A stretch of 14,252 bases of DNA from Chloroflexota bacterium. GTDB lineage: Bacteria; Chloroflexota; Chloroflexia; Thermomicrobiales; JADLAZ01. The translations under genes were made by a program, and so were the position numbers. This document shows positions 1-6,064 of this stretch, in pieces. The stretch is from contig JADLAZ010000068.1 in assembly GCA_020849725.1 (NCBI GenBank), positions 1 to 14,252 on the forward strand, given 5' to 3'. Positions within the stretch are counted from its first letter, which is position 1. Each line of letters begins with the position of its first letter. Under the pieces are notes generated by a model. It saw only the letters and a program-made list of their open reading frames with translations. It was not told the DNA's origin and searched no databases.

Positions 1-73
1 CCCGACCACGGGCGCGCGCATTCAGGTCGTCCAGTTGGTCAGCGGTCAGGGTCACGCGGATGATCTTCGGCAT
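1..73 (-). CDS. N-terminus of a possible IS630-like transposase or HTH/RHH protein (partial)
   Basis: Only the first 24 codons lie in the window; the gene runs off the left edge. The visible peptide begins MPKIIRVTLTADQLDDLNAR. A basic beta-like strand followed by an LTxxQxxxLNxRAR helix resembles the N-terminal winged-helix region of IS630-family transposases. Ribbon-helix-helix proteins of the CopG type can begin in a similar way, so the family is an inference from very little sequence. The ATG is supported by a perfect AGGAGG seven bases upstream, inside a hairpin described separately. Neither a catalytic DDE motif nor terminal repeats can be seen. If it is a transposase, the window starts inside or beside an insertion sequence. 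Confidence 0.45.
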   Translation of the reverse strand, partial: MPKIIRVTLTADQLDDLNARARGR

Positions 74-95
74 GGCGGGCCCTCCTGCCCGCCAT
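72..95 (-). promoter_or_regulatory. Hairpin presenting the Shine-Dalgarno of the left-edge gene
   Basis: On the minus strand a perfect nine-base stem (ATGGCGGGC with GCCCGCCAT) encloses a six-base loop that is exactly AGGAGG. The last two bases of the second arm are the first two bases of the ATG start codon. The ribosome-binding site is therefore held in a loop while the start codon is partly paired. The structure is read directly from the sequence; a role in translational control is inferred. Some insertion sequences (IS10 and IS50, for example) are known to use RNA structure at the transposase start to limit expression. Confidence 0.6.
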
Positions 96-465
96 TGTAC
101 GAGACGCTTACCCGAAGCTGCTTAGGCAGTCTGGCCCAGCCAGAGGAGGTCCATGACAGGCTCCTCAGCCAGCACCACGGGTTACCCTTCGGGCGGGCGC
201 GGCCCGTGTCCGTTGTAACGCCGCTGACCCGTCCGTCAACGGCGATCGGTGGCGTCATATGCTAGACGTATGAAATCAACCATGTCAAGAGCGCGACCGC
301 ACCTCAAGCTCAACCCGCCAGGCGGCGTTGCGCGCTCGACCTCACGCTCCACGTCGCCCTCCTGGCGATGACCGTCGCCAAGGCCACCTTGCTATCGAGA
401 GTCGGCGTGGGTAGCCTGCACGTGGTACGCACCTGCCATGATGTTCGCGACTGGACGGAGACGGC
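96..465. other. Stretch without a convincing gene
   Basis: About 370 bases lie between the left-edge gene and the DUF1579-like gene. It holds an imperfect inverted repeat (219-244, listed separately) and a TATGCT at 259-264 that could be a -10 element for rightward transcription, although no good -35 lies 16-18 bases upstream. A 21-codon frame at 153-218 follows GAGGAGG but at only three bases' spacing. Two frames of 33 codons each (270-371 and 368-469) overlap each other and the next gene by ATGA. None resembles a known protein. The stretch is probably the leftover junction of a mobile element, or a leader region. Confidence 0.4.
219..244. repeat. Imperfect inverted repeat, 10-base arms
   Basis: CGCCGCTGAC at 219-228 and GTCAACGGCG at 235-244 pair over ten positions with one C/A mismatch, around a six-base loop. 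Read on the minus strand the mismatch becomes a G-U wobble, so a leftward transcript would form a continuous stem. No T-run follows in either direction, so it is not a classical intrinsic terminator. It could be a protein-binding site or a factor-dependent terminator. Function unknown. Confidence 0.4.
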
Positions 466-918
466 ATGAGCCAACGCAACGAGGCGCTCCAACAGGTCGG
501 TGATGTACTCGTCGGCACATGGAAGCTCACGATGACCAACGCCTGGTTCTTGGAGAGCATGGCTACAGTCGTCGAAGGCTCGGCAACGATTGCGTGGCTC
601 GACGACGCATTCTTGATCATGCGGATGTTCTTCGGGGCGGTGCCGGAGGCCGTCTGGGCGCTCAGCCGCAGCGACGCCCGCGACGCGTTCATCGCGCTCG
701 CCTACGACGAGCGCGGCGTCCTCCGGGTGTTCGATATGACCTTCACCGGCGTCGGCGGTGAGTGGACCATGACGCGCGAAGACCCCGACTTCTTTCAGCG
801 ACTTGTCGGCGCCGTGTCTGCCGACGGCAACCGGATCGACACCCATGTCGATGCGTCCGAGGATAACGGCGCGACGTGGCGCAAGGACTTCGACCTGAGG
901 TTCGAGCGCCGCGCCTGA
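466..918 (+). CDS. DUF1579-like (lipocalin/nitrobindin-type) hypothetical protein
   Basis: A soluble protein of 150 residues with no signal peptide or membrane segment. An early 'GTWKLTM' turn, alternating strands, and a C-terminal pattern (a VSADGNRID turn, then SEDNGATWRKDFDLRFER) fit the DUF1579 pattern, in which 'S-D-G-x-x-W-x-x-D-F-D-L' closes a small beta-barrel. Members are mostly uncharacterised and may bind small hydrophobic ligands or carry catalytic functions, so no reaction is assigned. The start is chosen because GGACGGAG sits five bases upstream of the ATG and an in-frame stop lies nine codons before it. The gene stands alone on this strand, converging with the deaminase operon, and ends in a hairpin that overlaps its stop codon. 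Confidence 0.75.
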   Translation: MSQRNEALQQVGDVLVGTWKLTMTNAWFLESMATVVEGSATIAWLDDAFLIMRMFFGAVPEAVWALSRSDARDAFIALAYDERGVLRVFDMTFTGVGGEWTMTREDPDFFQRLVGAVSADGNRIDTHVDASEDNGATWRKDFDLRFERRA

Positions 919-942
919 CGACAGACCCTCTCCGCTGTCGTC
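917..942. terminator. Hairpin between convergent genes, possible bidirectional terminator
   Basis: GACGACAG at 917-924 and CTGTCGTC at 935-942 form a perfect eight-base stem around a ten-base loop, between the stop of the DUF1579-like gene (with which the left arm overlaps by two bases) and the stop of the deaminase gene. The position fits a terminator shared by both transcripts. No run of T follows on either strand, so a classical Rho-independent terminator is not proven. Confidence 0.45.
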
Positions 943-960
943 CGGCAGCGCCATGGAACC

Positions 961-2076
961 TCAGCCTCCGGCGGCTCTGGCCTGCCAGGAGGCATGGGCA
1001 GCGTCGACGTCGGCCAGGAACGCGGCGACCTCGGCCGGCGGCAGGAAGGCGTGGCGGAAGCCGCCGCGCAGGATATCCAGCAGCGCTGGGCGCGGCATGC
1101 CCGCCGCCGCCATCGCGGCGTACTCATCCGCCAGCGTCGCGCCGAAGAAGGTCGGGTCATCGCTGTTGAGCGTGACGACGACACCAGCATCGCGCAGCCG
1201 GGGCAGCGGATGCGCGGCGTAGGAGGCGTAGAGGCCGGTGGCGAGGTTGCTGGTCGGGCAGACCTCCAGCGGCACACCGGCCTCGGCCAGCCGCCGCACC
1301 AGCGCCATGTCCTCGATCGCTCGCACGCCGTGGCCGATGCGTTCGACGGCCAGCAGGTCGAGTGCGTCGCGCACACTGGCCGGCCCGAGTCCTTCGCCGG
1401 CATGGACCGTGCGGCGCAGCCCGAGCGCCGCTGCCCGCTGATAGAGCGGCTGAAACAGGGCCGGTGGGTACCGATGCTCCGAGCCGCCGAGGGTGATGCC
1501 GACGATGCTGGCCGGCCGGGCGGCGACGATGTCATCGAGCAGCGCCAGCCCCGACTCATGGCCGAAATCGCGCACCAGGTCGACGATCCACTGCACGCGC
1601 GGAGCGCGCGCCGACGCTGCCGCGTCGAGGATGGCGATCAGGTCGGCCAACGCTATGCCGTGGCGCAGGTACTCTTTGGCCGAGACGGTGATCTCGGCGT
1701 AGACGATGCGCTGGGTGCGCAGGTTGGCCAGCACGCCGTCGACCAGCCGAGCGAAGTCGCTGGCGGTGCGCACAAACCAGCCGGTGAAGGCGAAGGTTTG
1801 CAGGAACTGATCGAAGTCCTGGTAGCGAAAGAGCGGAGCGACCTCGGCCGGCGCCCAGGAGCGCGGCGTCAGGAAGGGCCGAATGTTGGGGTAGCCGGCC
1901 CAGCGGGCTATGCGCTCCGACCCAGCCCGCGCCGCCAGATCACGTACGCCGTGCCGGTTGAGCAGCTCGGCAAAGACTGCCACTGGCATCGCGCCGCGCA
2001 GGTGAACGTGCAACTCCGCCTTCGGCAGCGCCACCCAGATGGCTGGATCTGTCGCGACACCAGCAGTTGGGGACAC
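961..2076 (-). CDS. Adenosine deaminase family protein (metal-dependent purine deaminase)
   Basis: A full-length amidohydrolase of 371 residues in the adenosine/adenine deaminase family, hydrolysing the amino group of a purine or related base in the cytoplasm. The zinc and catalytic set is complete: H23 and H25 in ELHVH, H225 and E228 in HAGEG, H249 in RIGHG, and D306-D307 in LNSDDP; VCPTSN (272-277) is also typical. R27, in HLRGA, replaces the Asp of the usual HLDG; in mouse adenosine deaminase that Asp contacts the ribose 5'-hydroxyl, so the substrate may not be adenosine. Adenine, a methylated or a phosphorylated purine is possible. The start is a GTG with a poor ribosome-binding site, only five bases after the permease stop, so it is likely translationally coupled. 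It is the last gene of the transport operon and ends at a hairpin. Confidence 0.88.
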   Translation of the reverse strand: MSPTAGVATDPAIWVALPKAELHVHLRGAMPVAVFAELLNRHGVRDLAARAGSERIARWAGYPNIRPFLTPRSWAPAEVAPLFRYQDFDQFLQTFAFTGWFVRTASDFARLVDGVLANLRTQRIVYAEITVSAKEYLRHGIALADLIAILDAAASARAPRVQWIVDLVRDFGHESGLALLDDIVAARPASIVGITLGGSEHRYPPALFQPLYQRAAALGLRRTVHAGEGLGPASVRDALDLLAVERIGHGVRAIEDMALVRRLAEAGVPLEVCPTSNLATGLYASYAAHPLPRLRDAGVVVTLNSDDPTFFGATLADEYAAMAAAGMPRPALLDILRGGFRHAFLPPAEVAAFLADVDAAHASWQARAAGG

Positions 2077-2081
2077 GTCGC

Positions 2082-2993
2082 TCAGAACTTCAGCCCTTCC
2101 ATCAGGCCACGCACGAACCAGCGCTGGACGGCCAGGAAGAAGACCACTACCGGCGCGGCGGCCATGATGTAGATCGCCGCCTGCGCGCCATACGACGTGA
2201 ACTCGCCGAACTCCATCGTCACGCCGAGCAGGGTCATCGCCATGCCGACGCCGAGCGTGAATAATTCTCGATCATCGATCATCGTCAGCGTGAACAGGTA
2301 CTCACCCCAGACGCGGATAAACTCGAACATGGCGACCACCGCCGCCGCGCCGGTCGCCATCGGCAGCATGATGTGCCAGAAGGCCTGGAAGCGATTGGCG
2401 CCGTCGATCTGGGCGGCGTCCTCGTAGTCGACCGGCATGTTTAAGAACGCCTGGCGCATGATGAAGCAGGGCACGGCCAGCCCGGCCGACAGCGCCAAGA
2501 TCAGACCGATCAGGCTGTTGCGCAGATGCAGGAAGTTCATCAGCTCGTACTGCGCCATCAGGCCGCCGGCGCGCGGCACGAAGATCAGCAGGATCATCGT
2601 GTAGAAGATCAGATCGCGGCCTTTGAACCGGACGCGGGCGAAGCCATAGCCGGCCAGTGTCGCCAACACCGTCTGCACGGCGACCGCGCCGCCCGTCACG
2701 ATGATGCTGTTGCGATAGTAGGTGTCAAAGTCGCGGAATTTTTGCAGTGCGTACACGTAGTTGGCCAGCGTCGGCCGCAGCGTGATCAGGCTGGGCGTAC
2801 CCTGGAACAGGTCCTCGCGGTTCTTGAACGATGACGAGACCGTCCACACGATCGGCAACAGAAAGAACAGCAGCAGCAGCCACAGGAAGATCCGTGTCGC
2901 GAACCGGTTGCGCAACCAGCCCAGCACATTGTGCAGGCTCAGCGCCGACTGGCGCGTCGCCACTGGCTGGGTTGGGATCGATGATGACTGCAT
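2082..2993 (-). CDS. CUT1-type ABC transporter permease (MalG-like)
   Basis: An inner-membrane subunit of a sugar-type ABC importer, 303 residues, with about six membrane spans; the first is near residues 35-53 and the last near 272-290. The EAA loop at 191-211 (EDAAQIDGANRF, ending in LP) is the surface that docks the ATPase and is typical of MalG-like proteins. The C-terminus (RWFVRGLMEGLKF) is also characteristic. The ATG follows AGGGG at six bases. It lies 82 bases after the partner permease and five bases before the deaminase in the same transcript. No ATP-binding gene occurs in this operon, so a shared MsmK/UgpC-like ATPase elsewhere in the genome is expected. The substrate cannot be read from the permease. 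Confidence 0.92.
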   Translation of the reverse strand: MQSSSIPTQPVATRQSALSLHNVLGWLRNRFATRIFLWLLLLFFLLPIVWTVSSSFKNREDLFQGTPSLITLRPTLANYVYALQKFRDFDTYYRNSIIVTGGAVAVQTVLATLAGYGFARVRFKGRDLIFYTMILLIFVPRAGGLMAQYELMNFLHLRNSLIGLILALSAGLAVPCFIMRQAFLNMPVDYEDAAQIDGANRFQAFWHIMLPMATGAAAVVAMFEFIRVWGEYLFTLTMIDDRELFTLGVGMAMTLLGVTMEFGEFTSYGAQAAIYIMAAAPVVVFFLAVQRWFVRGLMEGLKF

Positions 2994-3075
2994 GCCCTGC
3001 CCCTACCCCCTTGCGTCGCCTGCTCTGGCGGCCGGTTGCACGCCCGATGCTGCCCAGCGGCACGCCCACCACGTC

Positions 3076-4050
3076 TCAGATCCGACCTGAGCGCAGCGCG
3101 CGGAAAATGCCGACCGAGATCGCCATCGACACCAGGCCGACGGTCAGGTTGATGGCTGCGGCGTAGCCCCAGCGCAGGTCGCCCTGCAGGAACGCCACCT
3201 CGTAGGCGTAGCGTCCGACCAGGCGACCGGCTCCCTCGGGACCGGCATCGGTCAGCCCAAAGAAGATCAGCGACTCCTCAGCCGCGCCCAGCACGCCGGC
3301 CGCCAGCACGAAGATCAACGTGAAGGTCGGCGCCAGCAGCGGGACGGTGATGGCGAACAGGCGCCGCCACCAGCCAGCGCCGTCGATTGAGGCCGCCTCG
3401 TACAGCTCGCCATTGATGCTGTACAGTCCGACCAGCAGCAGCAACACGTTCGAGCCGACCGCCTTCCAGACCGCCACCGTCGCGAGTACCGGAATCGTCC
3501 AGGTCGCGTCGCGCAGCAAGTCCGGTGTACTCGGCAGGCGCAGCACGTTCTTGAGGAAGAAGGTGATGTAGCCGAACTCCGGGTTGAGAATCTGCTTCCA
3601 GACCAGCATCGCCACCGCGATCGGCAACACAACTGGCAGGTAGGAGATGACGCGGTAGGCGCTCGCCTCGCGCGGGGCGTGGATCTGGCTGATCAGCACC
3701 GCCACGAGAAAGGCAATCGTGAAATTCAGAATGATATAGAGAATCGCGTAGTAGAATGATCGCCCGAGCGAGGCCCAGAAGACGTCGTCGCCGGCCATTT
3801 CGATCCAGTTGTCGATGCCGTTGAACGGCGCGTGGTCGGGCAGCAGATAGCGGTAGTCGGAGAACGCGATCATCAGACCACGAAAGAGCGGATAGGCGGT
3901 GAAGGTGACGTAGAGCAGCACCGCCGGTCCGACGAAGAGCCAACCAGTAACCCAGTCACCCCAGCCCTCGCCACGGGTCTGGCGCAGGGCGCGCAGCCAG
4001 TGGGCGACGTTGCTGGGCTGTTCCTCCCGCGGGGTCGACGCGTCAGCCAT
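3076..4050 (-). CDS. CUT1-type ABC transporter permease (MalF/UgpA-like)
   Basis: The partner inner-membrane subunit, 324 residues from the chosen start, with about six membrane spans beginning near residues 35-55. The EAA loop lies at about 218-240 (YEAASIDGAGWWRRLF, then a VPLLAP stretch). A GTG 48 bases upstream would add 16 residues. I prefer the ATG at 4050 because GAGG sits five bases before it and because the upstream extension would run through a strong intergenic hairpin. The protein should pair with the MalG-like subunit and receive solute from the lipoprotein encoded upstream. It is ordinary for its family in length and motifs. Confidence 0.9.
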   Translation of the reverse strand: MADASTPREEQPSNVAHWLRALRQTRGEGWGDWVTGWLFVGPAVLLYVTFTAYPLFRGLMIAFSDYRYLLPDHAPFNGIDNWIEMAGDDVFWASLGRSFYYAILYIILNFTIAFLVAVLISQIHAPREASAYRVISYLPVVLPIAVAMLVWKQILNPEFGYITFFLKNVLRLPSTPDLLRDATWTIPVLATVAVWKAVGSNVLLLLVGLYSINGELYEAASIDGAGWWRRLFAITVPLLAPTFTLIFVLAAGVLGAAEESLIFFGLTDAGPEGAGRLVGRYAYEVAFLQGDLRWGYAAAINLTVGLVSMAISVGIFRALRSGRI

Positions 4051-4068
4051 CCTCACCTCGGCCGGCCG

Positions 4069-4102
4069 GGCCGTGGGACTGGCGCCTGGCCATCCCACGG
4101 CC
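4069..4102 (-). promoter_or_regulatory. Intergenic hairpin between binding-protein and permease genes
   Basis: GGCCGTGGGA at 4069-4078 and TCCCACGGCC at 4093-4102 form a perfect ten-base stem; TGG/CCA inside the loop can add three more pairs past a bulge. It fills most of the 63-base gap between the lipoprotein stop and the permease start. Structures at this place in ABC operons (malE-malF is the known case) protect the upstream message from 3' decay or attenuate transcription, so that the binding protein is made in excess. That role is inferred here. Confidence 0.6.
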
Positions 4103-4113
4103 TGCCGCGCTCA

Positions 4114-5583
4114 TTAGGGCTTCTGCTTGGCCAGCTCGGCATCGACCTCCTTGCGGGTCGATGCCATCGCCTCTTTGGCGCTCAGCTCACCCTTGAACAC
4201 CCGGTCGAGATAGGGCAGCATCTTGGTTTCCATCATCTTGTAGACGCCGGCCGTCGGCAGGCTGATGATCTGGCTGTTCGGGACCACCTGCATGATCTCG
4301 TAGACCTCTTTGAGGTCCTTGTTGTCGCGCAGAGCCTTGTCGACCATCGTCTGATGCACAGGCTGGCCGGAGAACGACACGACCTTCAGCCACCAGGCCT
4401 CGGCGACCGGTCCTTCCGGCCCGAGCATCGTCAAGAAGAAGTCGATCGCCTGCTGCGGGTTGGTCGCGCCGGGGAAGACGAACGCCGAGTCGATGTGGAC
4501 CCAGGTGCGGTCAGGCGCACTGGCGTTCGCTTTGGGAGGCTTGCCGCCATTCACCTTCGCCGCCCCCTGGGCCTGACGGCCGGTGCGCACCCACGAGTGC
4601 GAACCGAGCGACATGAAGATCTTGCCCTTCTGCCAGGCATCGTAGGAGTCGCCGGTCGCGTCCCAGCGCGCCAGGCCCTCCTTGATCCACTTGGCGAACA
4701 GCTCGATGACGGCGATGAACTCGGGGCTTTCAAACTGGATCATCCCCTTCTCATCGACGATCTTCTCGGTGAACGTGGCAAAGGTCGTGCCGACGGCGCG
4801 GAAGAGCTCGCGCTGGATGCCGAACGGCGTCACCTCTTCGGCCGCCATGGTCGTCTTGACCTGGCGCAGCATTTTCTCGGTCTCTTCCCAGGATTTCGGC
4901 AACTCCTTGTACCCGGCCTTCTCCATCATGTCCTGGCGCCAGCCGGCCAAGTGGACATTCGCCTTCATCGGGATGTAATAGAGTTTGCCATCGAGCGTCA
5001 GCCCGTCATAGATGCGCGGCGTGAAGAAGGATTCCTTGAACTTGGAGGCCCAGGGCACCTTGCTGGCGCGCACATAGTCATCAATCGGTGTCGCCAGCCC
5101 CTGGCGCACGTAGTTGTAGCTGTCGAAGAACGCGGCATAGCCGTGACCGCTCCAGCGCAGGTTTTTGTCTTTGATCTGGGCCAGCACCTTGGTGTCCCAG
5201 CCCTGGGCCGTCTCTTCGATCGCGATCTCGGTGCCGCTGGCCTTGTTCGCATCGTTGTAGATTTTCGCGGCATCGGTCATGCCCAGGTCGGCCCAGACCT
5301 TATCGACCAGGATGTAGACCTTGCCACCGGCTGCCGCAGCCGGCTTGGCGGCTGGTGCGGCGGTCGGCGCCGCTGCCGCTGGCTTGGTCGGCTCGGCCGG
5401 TTTGGCGGCGGGCGCGGTCGTTGCCGCCGCCGCCGCTGGTTTGGTCGGCTCGGCCGCTTTCGGCGCGGCCGTCGGGCTGGCCGGCGCGCCGCCGCAGGCA
5501 GCCAGGAGACCCGCCGCACCCAAACTGCCGGTCATCAGGCCGCCGGCACGCAGCAGGTTCCGTCGCTTCACGCCATCCGACAT
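4114..5583 (-). CDS. ABC transporter solute-binding lipoprotein, Tat-exported (family 1 extracellular)
   Basis: The 489-residue binding protein of the CUT1 importer. A twin-arginine signal (KRRNLLRAGG, RR at 7-8) leads to a lipobox ending in C30 (LLAAC), so it should be folded before export, then lipid-anchored outside the membrane. Residues 32-87 are a disordered Ala/Pro/Thr/Lys linker containing a 19-residue tandem repeat. The ligand-binding fold follows from about residue 88 to the end, with many aromatic residues as in sugar-binding proteins. The ATG is fixed by AAGGAGGA eight bases upstream; an in-frame extension of 17 residues lacks such a site. A strong promoter lies just upstream. The ligand is unknown: family 1 suggests an oligosaccharide or polyol, whereas the linked deaminase hints at a nucleoside-like compound. 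Confidence 0.9.
   Translation of the reverse strand: MSDGVKRRNLLRAGGLMTGSLGAAGLLAACGGAPASPTAAPKAAEPTKPAAAAATTAPAAKPAEPTKPAAAAPTAAPAAKPAAAAGGKVYILVDKVWADLGMTDAAKIYNDANKASGTEIAIEETAQGWDTKVLAQIKDKNLRWSGHGYAAFFDSYNYVRQGLATPIDDYVRASKVPWASKFKESFFTPRIYDGLTLDGKLYYIPMKANVHLAGWRQDMMEKAGYKELPKSWEETEKMLRQVKTTMAAEEVTPFGIQRELFRAVGTTFATFTEKIVDEKGMIQFESPEFIAVIELFAKWIKEGLARWDATGDSYDAWQKGKIFMSLGSHSWVRTGRQAQGAAKVNGGKPPKANASAPDRTWVHIDSAFVFPGATNPQQAIDFFLTMLGPEGPVAEAWWLKVVSFSGQPVHQTMVDKALRDNKDLKEVYEIMQVVPNSQIISLPTAGVYKMMETKMLPYLDRVFKGELSAKEAMASTRKEVDAELAKQKP
5347..5460 (-). repeat. 57-base imperfect tandem repeat in the lipoprotein linker
   Basis: Two copies of a 57-base unit (5404-5460 and 5347-5403) encode residues 42-60 and 61-79, both built on the pattern K-x-A-EPTKPAAAA, a variable PT/TT step, and APAA. 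A truncated third start (KPAAAA) follows. This is a coding repeat in a flexible tether and could expand or contract by slippage. Confidence 0.75.
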
Positions 5584-5638
5584 GGAATTCGTCCTCCTTA
5601 GATGACTGATGTATCTCCACCAGCGCGGGAACACTGGG

Positions 5639-5668
5639 ATCGTATCACCGACCGAAAGCGCCTGTCAA
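5639..5668 (-). promoter_or_regulatory. Promoter for the ABC importer operon
   Basis: On the minus strand a perfect TTGACA (-35, 5668-5663) is followed after 18 bases by TACGAT (-10, 5644-5639), itself preceded by TGA, an extended -10 element. Transcription would start near 5632, giving a leader of about 50 bases before the ATG at 5583. The -35 box contains the TGA stop codon of the preceding gene. This gives the importer its own sigma-70-type start even though upstream genes point the same way. Confidence 0.65.
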
Positions 5669-6048
5669 CGCAAGGAGGGAGCCGGCGACAGCTCGAAGGT
5701 CGCCGTCTCAGCCAGTGTCGGCTCACCGGGGGGCGCCTCGGCACGGGTGACACCGTACTTGGCGGTGACGAGATCGCTGACGGCGCGCGCCGCCACCGGC
5801 GACAGGATCCGCGCCCGCACCGGTACATCCTGGCCGGCGACGTGCAGGATCGCCTCGGCACGAGCGCGCAGGTTGCGCGGCCAGTCGCGCGTGGTCATCC
5901 CGCGCCCGGAACGGATGTACAGGTGCCCATCGGCGGCCGTGATCCAGATTGTCACGCGTGTCGGCCGACCGGTGACACGGCCAGAGGTCGTGAGTTCGAC
6001 TTCACGCTCGCGCTCGCACAGCGCGATAATGTGCCGCTCGAAGGCCAC
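5665..6048 (-). CDS. Split-barrel flavin/F420-type protein (Ddn/DUF2255-like)
   Basis: A small cytoplasmic protein of 127 residues. The core 'LTTSGRVTGRPTRVTIW', then 'DGHLYIRSGRG', then 'DWPRNLRA' and a 'HVAGQDVPVRARIL' strand matches the PNPOx-like split beta-barrel of deazaflavin-dependent nitroreductases and of DUF2255 proteins, where the TTGRxSGxPR turn and the W-xRNL helix line the cofactor site. The cofactor (F420, FMN or heme) and the reaction cannot be decided from sequence alone. The start is a GTG with GGAG seven bases upstream. It follows the Gfo/Idh gene by 16 bases, so the two are likely cotranscribed; it ends where the importer promoter begins. Confidence 0.72.
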   Translation of the reverse strand: MAFERHIIALCEREREVELTTSGRVTGRPTRVTIWITAADGHLYIRSGRGMTTRDWPRNLRARAEAILHVAGQDVPVRARILSPVAARAVSDLVTAKYGVTRAEAPPGEPTLAETATFELSPAPSLR

Positions 6049-6064
6049 GCATCTTCTCCGTCGC

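Noticed and set aside
153..218. 21-codon frame after GAGGAGG
   Set aside because: Spacing of three bases is short, and the peptide has no recognisable feature; probably chance.
3030..3060. Short repeated GCACGCCC words in the permease-permease gap
   Set aside because: Two eight-base copies in GC-rich DNA are expected by chance, and they form no stable stem.
3832..5601. Very long rightward open frame opposite the binding-protein and permease genes
   Set aside because: It is antisense to well-supported genes, is rich in Arg, Gly, His and Leu as expected for the reverse of GC-biased codons, and has no recognisable domain.
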